The translations under genes were made by a program, and so were the position numbers. The notes under the pieces were generated by a model. The model did not search any database. It had not been told where the DNA came from and saw nothing but the letters and a program-made list of their open reading frames with translations. A DNA stretch of 8,431 nucleotides, taken from assembly GCA_964519535.1 (NCBI GenBank), contig CAZFIR010000048.1, forward strand, positions 1 to 8,431. The letters are read 5' to 3'. The stretch comes from CAYWLI01 sp964519535. Lineage in GTDB: Bacteria > Desulfobacterota > B13-G15 > RBG-16-54-18. Shown here one piece after another: positions 5,129 through 8,431 of this stretch; positions within the stretch are counted from its first letter, which is position 1, and each line of letters opens with the position of its first letter.

Positions 5129-5947
5129 ATGATTGAGAAAATCGAGATCGCCGAGGAAAAGAGAAAGAGAATAATTGACAAAGCGGGTCATCTTGCGGAT
5201 GAAATCGGGCTCAAATATATGGCCTGCGCCCCGGCCACTTTTGCAGGCATATGCGATGCCTTCAGGTCCGAGGGTATAGAGTTATTTTCACCAGAAGTAC
5301 AAGAAGCACTCACCCAAGGAATGATGGGGCTCCATGGCGGTATAGCCATGACAGGGGTCGGCACGTGCGGGGCTGTTACCGCTGCTACCTTTCTTATCAG
5401 TTATGTTGTAGGCGTTCCTACGGAGAAACTAGCGAAAGATGGCAATCTTAATTATGCTGCATCTGTTCCTGCTGTGGAATACGTAATCGACAGGTTTGAG
5501 GAGGATTACGGAGCTATCGATTGCCTGAGGGTGCGCTATAACCGGGTTCAAAGGGCTTTGGACCTTCTAGATCCGGATGCCAGGATACTGGAGATGACTT
5601 TTGCTTTGTATCAAAGGGATAAATGTGGAATGACCTCGGATAATTTCGAGGGGGGGCGCGATCAGACGCCGCCTGTGAGGGGTGCACGCTGGGCAGTAGA
5701 GGCAATTTGTGACTTATTAGAGATGGAACCTGAAGAGCGGTGGGAGCTTCCGCCACATCTCAGGGGCTTAGGACCCCAAGAAATGATGCCAAAGCTTCAG
5801 AAAGTCGTCGATGCATTGAAAGAACTGGGTTGGGGACGGCCTCATGAGAAGATTTCTTACCGGGATTACCGGAAGCTGAAGCTCAAGGGAAAAGAGGGAT
5901 TAGAAAAGGAAAGACTCGGTTCAGTAAGTGCTCCAACGACGAAGTAA
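5129..5947 (+). CDS. C_GCAxxG_C_C-type putative redox-active protein, extended form
   Basis: The core resembles the TIGR01909/PF09719 family of putative redox proteins, defined by four conserved cysteines and a CGAxxG motif. Here Cys33 (MACAPATF), a Gly-rich GMMGLHGGIAMTGVGTCGAVTA with Cys80, Cys132 (EEDYGAIDCLRV) and Cys166 (RDKCGMT) occur in that order. Cys42 and Cys194 are extra. The last motif position is Ala instead of Gly (CGAVTA). Family members are about 140 residues, whereas this one has 272; roughly residues 170-272 form an extra charged C-terminal region containing WAVEAICDLLEMEPEERWELPPHLRGLG. There is no signal peptide, so it is probably cytoplasmic. Known members often lie near transporter genes, but none is in this window. 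AAGGA (5111-5115) is a weak, distant ribosome binding site. It seems to be transcribed alone from its own promoter. Family call is good; function is unknown. Confidence 0.75.
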   Translation: MIEKIEIAEEKRKRIIDKAGHLADEIGLKYMACAPATFAGICDAFRSEGIELFSPEVQEALTQGMMGLHGGIAMTGVGTCGAVTAATFLISYVVGVPTEKLAKDGNLNYAASVPAVEYVIDRFEEDYGAIDCLRVRYNRVQRALDLLDPDARILEMTFALYQRDKCGMTSDNFEGGRDQTPPVRGARWAVEAICDLLEMEPEERWELPPHLRGLGPQEMMPKLQKVVDALKELGWGRPHEKISYRDYRKLKLKGKEGLEKERLGSVSAPTTK

Positions 5948-6236
5948 GCGTCTGGGACTTCTGGAGTAGAATCCGAAGAGTAGAAAATCCTTTGCGTTTC
6001 AGAACTGTTAAATTGTAGTCTTTTAAAAAAACCGATGCACAGGATTGTGGGCCGCTTCCCCTGTATCGCTACGAGCAGGGAAAGGAGTCGAATCTTTATT
6101 CTCGACGATATGGGATTAACGGCATAACCACTCTTTCCAGAAAGGAATGGAGGGGACATCCTATAATCCTGCCTGTCAAGGGAATTGGCAACGAGCAAAG
6201 GCGATCAAGGGGGGGGTCTATTCTCTCCTATTCTGC
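5948..6236 (+). other. intergenic stretch, mostly repeat copy E
   Basis: No coding sequence is evident. The first 130 bases contain no recognisable signal. Repeat copy E fills about 6083-6170. A G7 run follows near 6210-6216. The 300-odd bases beyond, up to the M48 gene, carry a promoter-like sequence and a short open frame, entered separately. Confidence 0.4.
6083..6170 (+). repeat. GGGGTCGAATC repeat, copy E (longest copy)
   Basis: GGAGTCGAATCTTTATTC (6084-6101), CGACGATATGGGATTAAC (6103-6120), GGCATAACCACTCTTTCCAG (6121-6140) and AATGGAGGGGACATCC (6146-6161) give all blocks of the family over nearly 90 bases. This copy can be used to interpret the shorter ones. It starts 136 bases after the stop of the CGAxxG gene. 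The left (GGAGTCGAATC) and right (GGGGACATCCT) ends are not inverted repeats of each other, unlike a classical MITE. Confidence 0.7.
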
Positions 6237-6265
6237 TTGACACGGGTCACCTGTTCTACTAGTCT
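6237..6265 (+). promoter_or_regulatory. promoter-like sequence upstream of the M48 lipoprotein gene
   Basis: TTGACA (6237-6242) is a perfect -35 box. After 17 bases comes TAGTCT (6260-6265), a poor -10 (four of six). If used, it would give a leader of about 180-220 bases covering the short frame at 6339. Confidence 0.35.
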
Positions 6266-6338
6266 GATATCAAAAAGCCGCTTGATCCTTACAATGAATG
6301 AACCATATAACCGCTTCTTTTAAGAGCACAGGGATGGC

Positions 6339-6455
6339 ATGAATGAGATGCATGTATCCCTACTCTCAGAGCGTTCCCACTGTCTCCCGGAGGCCTTTGC
6401 TGCCCATGCCTCGATACGGGAGTATGATGGGACGGGAAAAAGGAGGAAATCATAA
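6339..6455 (+). CDS. possible 38-aa leader peptide upstream of the M48 gene
   Basis: ATG 6339 (AGGG at 6330-6333 upstream) opens a 38-codon frame, MNEMHVSLLSERSHCLPEAF and onward, ending TAA at 6453-6455. The stop overlaps an ATA codon at 6452 that is in frame with the M48 protein, as ATAA. A strong AAGGAGG lies inside its last codons. The arrangement resembles translational coupling, but the peptide is not recognised and may be chance. Confidence 0.2.
   Translation: MNEMHVSLLSERSHCLPEAFAAHASIREYDGTGKRRKS
6440..6452 (+). promoter_or_regulatory. strong Shine-Dalgarno sequence facing an ATA codon
   Basis: AAGGAGG (6440-6446) has no ATG, GTG or TTG at a suitable distance. The codon five bases on is ATA (6452), in frame with the M48 protein and adding 13 residues (NSRTRGSTIVHN after the first). 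ATG 6491, the first ordinary start, lies 44 bases away and has no ribosome binding site of its own. Confidence 0.5.
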
Positions 6456-6490
6456 ATAGCAGAACCAGGGGTTCTACCATAGTACATAAC

Positions 6491-7288
6491 ATGTGCAGAG
6501 TGTGTGCCGTCTTCATCCTGTGTTCCTTGCTTGCTGCCTGTGCAACGGTCCCGCTCACCGAACGGAAGAGTCTCAGCCTCATTCCTGCGTCTGAATTACT
6601 CGCCTTAAGCGACCAGCAGTACGCAGAGGTCCTCAAAGAATCCAAGCTTTCAACCGACCGTCAAAAGGTCCAAATGGTTACCCGGGTTGGAACAAGGATT
6701 GCCAGCGCCGCCGAGGAATTCCTGAAGGAGTCACAAGCACAAGAGAAACTAAAGAATTATCAGTGGGAATTCAATGTCATCGAGGATGATAAGACGGCCA
6801 ACGCCTGGTGTATGCCCGGGGGGAAGGTGGCGGTGTATACCGGCATCCTTCCGTTTACCCGCAATGAGGCCGGGTTGGCGGTCGTGCTCGGACATGAGGT
6901 GGCCCACGCCATAGCCGAACATGGGAATGAGCGGATGAGCGAGGCCCTGTTGGCGCAACTGGGAGGCGTGGCCCTTTCAGTGGCCCTGAATGAGCAGCCG
7001 GACGAGACCCAACAGCTCTTCATGGCGGCATACGGCGTCTCTGCCAACGTGGCCTTTTTGCTGCCATACAGCCGCCTGCATGAATCGGAGGCAGATCGAA
7101 TCGGTCTGACGTTAATGGCCATGGCAGGATACGACCCGAATGAGGCGGTGCGCTTCTGGCAGGCCATGAGCGAGCAAGGCGGCTCCCGACCGCCCGCACT
7201 CTTATCCACTCACCCCGCCCCGGCATCGCGAATTGACAAGATCAAGTCCTATATTCCCGAAGCGATGAGCCACTATAGAAAAAGGTAG
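6491..7288 (+). CDS. M48-family zinc metalloprotease lipoprotein (LoiP/YcaL-like)
   Basis: An envelope metalloprotease, probably anchored to the inner face of the outer membrane and acting in quality control of outer-membrane or periplasmic proteins. Residues 5-17 (CAVFILCSLLAAC) form a short signal with an LAAC lipobox; Cys17 would be lipidated, and Ala at +2 favours outer-membrane sorting. The zinc site is HEVAH (His135, Glu136, His139), with Glu198 in HESEADRIG as third ligand. NAWCMPGGKVAVYTG (104-118) is the family's usual upstream segment, and STHPAPASRI (239-248) its usual C-terminal motif. At 265 residues it is a protease domain without the TPR repeats of BepA. The N-terminus from ATG 6491 has only one basic residue before the hydrophobic core; starting at ATA 6452 would give a better signal and a strong ribosome binding site. 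Confidence 0.9.
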   Translation: MCRVCAVFILCSLLAACATVPLTERKSLSLIPASELLALSDQQYAEVLKESKLSTDRQKVQMVTRVGTRIASAAEEFLKESQAQEKLKNYQWEFNVIEDDKTANAWCMPGGKVAVYTGILPFTRNEAGLAVVLGHEVAHAIAEHGNERMSEALLAQLGGVALSVALNEQPDETQQLFMAAYGVSANVAFLLPYSRLHESEADRIGLTLMAMAGYDPNEAVRFWQAMSEQGGSRPPALLSTHPAPASRIDKIKSYIPEAMSHYRKR

Positions 7289-7294
7289 ATCATA

Positions 7295-7316
7295 CCCTTG
7301 GCAAAAAACGCAAGGG
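7295..7316 (+). other. stem-loop just after the M48 gene
   Basis: CCCTTG (7295-7300) and CAAGGG (7311-7316) pair around a ten-base A-rich loop, six bases after the M48 stop and directly before repeat copy F. No T tract follows, so it is more likely a 3'-end stabilising or processing structure than an intrinsic terminator. Confidence 0.35.
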
Positions 7317-7318
7317 AA

Positions 7319-7335
7319 CGGGGTCGAATCTACAT
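7319..7335 (+). repeat. GGGGTCGAATC repeat, copy F (left end only)
   Basis: GGGGTCGAATCT (7320-7331) plus ACAT matches only the left end of the family. The sequence then passes straight into AAAGGAG, the ribosome binding site of the next lipoprotein. The copy starts 31 bases after the M48 stop. Confidence 0.6.
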
Positions 7336-7350
7336 AAAGGAGTTTTTCCG

Positions 7351-7971
7351 ATGAATCGAATGATACGATTGATGACGATAATGTTGCTCTTCATCATACT
7401 GGTAGGTGGCTGCTCTACAATGAAGACGGAAAAAGGCGTCGAAAGTGTTTCCGCTCTGGTTGAGAATCAGCCCTACCAAATTAGGGTGCGGAGTGGTCAT
7501 TCCATAATGGATCAAATAATCTATGACTTCGCACTCCTTGAATTTGGAAAGTATCTTGCCGTATCGAAGAGGGATGCCTACATGGGCATCATAGAGATAA
7601 TCTTCGCCGGCACCTCGGGCAGCTCCTTTCTTGATTCACCGTCAGACTTCACCACAGGTTCCGGTATTGAAAATGCTTGGTACACCGGAAGTGGCTACAT
7701 AGGCCTGAGTGGAAGCGATTCAACACGTGAAACTGATAGTATGGCCGGAAGCACTTCAACGCAGGAAAACAGCACAATGCTCGTAAACATCAAAGGCTCT
7801 CAAGGGGAAAGATTCTGGACCGCAGACTATAAGTACAAACGCGACTTGGAACTGTCCGGTTTTACGACCGATACTGAAGATAAAGCGGCAAAACTGTGTA
7901 TTAAAAGGATCGTGGAGAAACTAAAGGATGATTTCCCTGCCATCTCGGAATCGACAGGGGAGAATCGATAA
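7351..7971 (+). CDS. lipoprotein of unknown function, 206 aa
   Basis: The start is clear: AAAGGAG (7336-7342) lies eight bases before ATG 7351. Residues 1-20 (basic MNRMIR, then a hydrophobic LMTIMLLFIILVGG) lead to the lipobox LVGGC with Cys21. Ser at +2 predicts outer-membrane location. After it come a mixed alpha/beta-looking part (about 30-90, with IIYDFALLEFGKYLAV), a segment rich in Ser, Gly and Thr (about 88-138, SGSGYIG-like and STSTQENST), and a final charged helix (KAAKLCIKRIVEKLKDDF, about 179-196). I recognise no family or catalytic motif. It follows the M48 lipoprotein by 62 bases in the same direction, so the two may share a transcript. Its low-complexity segment suggests a surface or periplasmic linker. 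Confidence 0.8.
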   Translation: MNRMIRLMTIMLLFIILVGGCSTMKTEKGVESVSALVENQPYQIRVRSGHSIMDQIIYDFALLEFGKYLAVSKRDAYMGIIEIIFAGTSGSSFLDSPSDFTTGSGIENAWYTGSGYIGLSGSDSTRETDSMAGSTSTQENSTMLVNIKGSQGERFWTADYKYKRDLELSGFTTDTEDKAAKLCIKRIVEKLKDDFPAISESTGENR

Positions 7972-8007
7972 GGACGGTCCTCGACTACTTGCCAGGGACT
8001 TCAATTC

Positions 8008-8175
8008 ATGCAATCATATAGCGCAAAAAAACTGCCCTTAAAAAAATACGCTCAAGACGGACTGGATGTAAACGCATACGGTGCTGGGGGGACAGTGATC
8101 GGTACGGAAACCTTCGATTTCGATACTGACAGCAACATGGTTGTCCTCGGGTTCAAGGCTTCCTTAACGTTCTGA
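8008..8175 (+). pseudogene. C-terminal remnant of an outer-membrane beta-barrel protein
   Basis: A 55-codon frame from ATG 8008 ends GGTVIGTETFDFDTDSNM-VVLGFKASLTF and a TGA at 8173. The last residues alternate hydrophobic and polar and finish with Phe, the C-terminal signature recognised by the BAM complex in outer-membrane barrels. Before them are a polar turn (DFDTDSN) and another strand. The frame is open back to 7972, just after the preceding lipoprotein's stop, and has no ribosome binding site, signal peptide or other strands. It is best read as the leftover 3' end of a deleted porin-like gene, though a chance frame cannot be excluded. Confidence 0.4.
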
Positions 8176-8282
8176 TGGTTTGATCAGTCTCGTGAGTCTC
8201 CGTCCCCAGGAACGGACAAAAGGACTTTCTGCAACGGAAATGGGGCCACGTATGCCAATTTTTAATCATCAAAGAGGAGGAG

Positions 8283-8296
8283 CGGGGTCGAATCTT
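8283..8296 (+). repeat. GGGGTCGAATC repeat, copy G (truncated beside an IS)
   Basis: GGGGTCGAATCTT (8284-8296) matches the family exactly, then the match stops abruptly at TCCGGCCTG. Promoter and transposase start follow within 85 bases. The likely cause is insertion of the mobile element within or next to this repeat. Confidence 0.6.
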
Positions 8297-8317
8297 TCCG
8301 GCCTGTTGCCCAAATCC

Positions 8318-8346
8318 TTTATTTTCAGGTAATATTATGCTAAAAT
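8318..8346 (+). promoter_or_regulatory. extended -10 promoter of the transposase gene
   Basis: TGCTAAAAT (8338-8346) is an extended -10 element (TGn plus TAAAAT, five of six). A weak TTTATT (8318-8323) lies 17 bases upstream. Transcription would start around 8353, inside or just before the hairpin at the ribosome binding site. Confidence 0.4.
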
Positions 8347-8348
8347 GT

Positions 8349-8370
8349 CCCAAATTCTTTGTTATTTGGG
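8349..8370 (+). promoter_or_regulatory. hairpin covering the transposase ribosome binding site
   Basis: CCCAAAT (8349-8355) and ATTTGGG (8364-8370) form a perfect 7-bp stem with an 8-base loop. The 3' arm contributes the first Gs of the G5 run (8368-8372) that serves as Shine-Dalgarno sequence for ATG 8381. Transcripts reading in from outside would fold and hide the site, a restraint known from other insertion sequences. Confidence 0.45.
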
Positions 8371-8380
8371 GGATAAGCTC

Positions 8381-8431
8381 ATGATGGGACGCCAATCTCC
8401 ACCACAATCAAGGCTATTTTACACTACCGTT
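8381..8431 (+). CDS. transposase, IS1182/IS5-like, N-terminal fragment cut by the window edge
   Basis: The 17 codons visible read MMGRQSPPQSRLFYTTV. The pattern MMG-x-Q...LFY at the very N-terminus is characteristic of DDE transposases with an N-terminal DUF772 domain, as in IS1182- and some IS5-family elements. The G-rich run at 8368-8372 before ATG 8381 acts as ribosome binding site, and a promoter-like sequence and RBS hairpin precede it. With so little sequence the subfamily is a guess, and it cannot be seen whether the gene is intact. Confidence 0.55.
   Translation, partial: MMGRQSPPQSRLFYTTV

Larger units (their letters stand above)
8176..8380 (+). other. intergenic stretch at the insertion-sequence boundary
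   Basis: No coding sequence is convincing. TCCGT (8199-8203) and ACGGA (8212-8216) form a weak hairpin after the outer-membrane remnant. AAATGGGGCCACG (8239-8251) may be a degenerate relative of the GGGG repeat. Copy G, a promoter and an RBS hairpin follow, entered separately. The exact left end of the insertion sequence cannot be fixed without its right end. Confidence 0.4.

Noticed and set aside
8239..8264. AAATGGGGCCACG as an eighth repeat copy
   Set aside because: Only the purine lead-in and GGGG match; the following bases do not align with the family, so it is left as a possibility only.
1571..8296. CRISPR array as the explanation of the recurring GGGGTCGAATC motif
   Set aside because: Copies are separated by whole genes, vary in length and are partly degenerate; there are no regular spacers and no cas genes.
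8153..8407. An 84-codon minus-strand frame at the right edge
   Set aside because: It spans repeat copy G, the transposase promoter and hairpin, and has no ribosome binding site or recognisable motif.

Overview
The window looks like chromosomal DNA from a diderm (Gram-negative) bacterium. Two lipobox lipoproteins, further genes with export signals, an M48 envelope protease and a fragment ending like an outer-membrane beta-barrel all point that way. The CGAxxG redox-type protein and the style of the interspersed repeats suggest an anaerobe or facultative anaerobe of the Desulfobacterota/'deltaproteobacterial' kind, but that placement is inference. Composition is uneven: the glpK region is GC-rich, while the 324-residue exported protein gene near the left end is visibly AT-richer.

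Layout, left to right. Positions 1-113 hold a REP-like cluster of GC-rich palindromes. Positions 237-587 hold a doubtful minus-strand small exported protein with a terminator-like hairpin after it. Every other gene is on the plus strand: an unknown exported protein (582-1556), a PEBP/YbhB-like protein with competing start sites (1672-2199), glycerol kinase GlpK (2329-3840), a monoacylglycerol-lipase-like alpha/beta hydrolase (3936-4775), a long CGAxxG four-cysteine redox-type protein (5129-5947) behind a good promoter and an inverted repeat, an M48 metalloprotease lipoprotein (6491-7288), an unknown lipoprotein (7351-7971), an outer-membrane-protein C-terminal remnant (8008-8175), and the start of an IS transposase that runs off the right edge (8381-8431).

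How the genes may work together. The lipase-like hydrolase and GlpK are adjacent and make a plausible pair: one would release glycerol from monoacylglycerol, the other would phosphorylate it. The M48 lipoprotein, unknown lipoprotein and outer-membrane remnant form an envelope-themed group. The rest look like single-gene transcription units.

The most unusual feature is a repeat family with the core GGGGTCGAATCTT. Seven copies, intact or decayed, all lie in the same orientation, each a short way downstream of a plus-strand gene. The longest copies share an internal ATTAACGRCATAACCAC block and a right-hand AGGGGAC block. One copy looks like an internal deletion derivative, one abuts a ribosome binding site, and one appears to be interrupted next to an insertion sequence.
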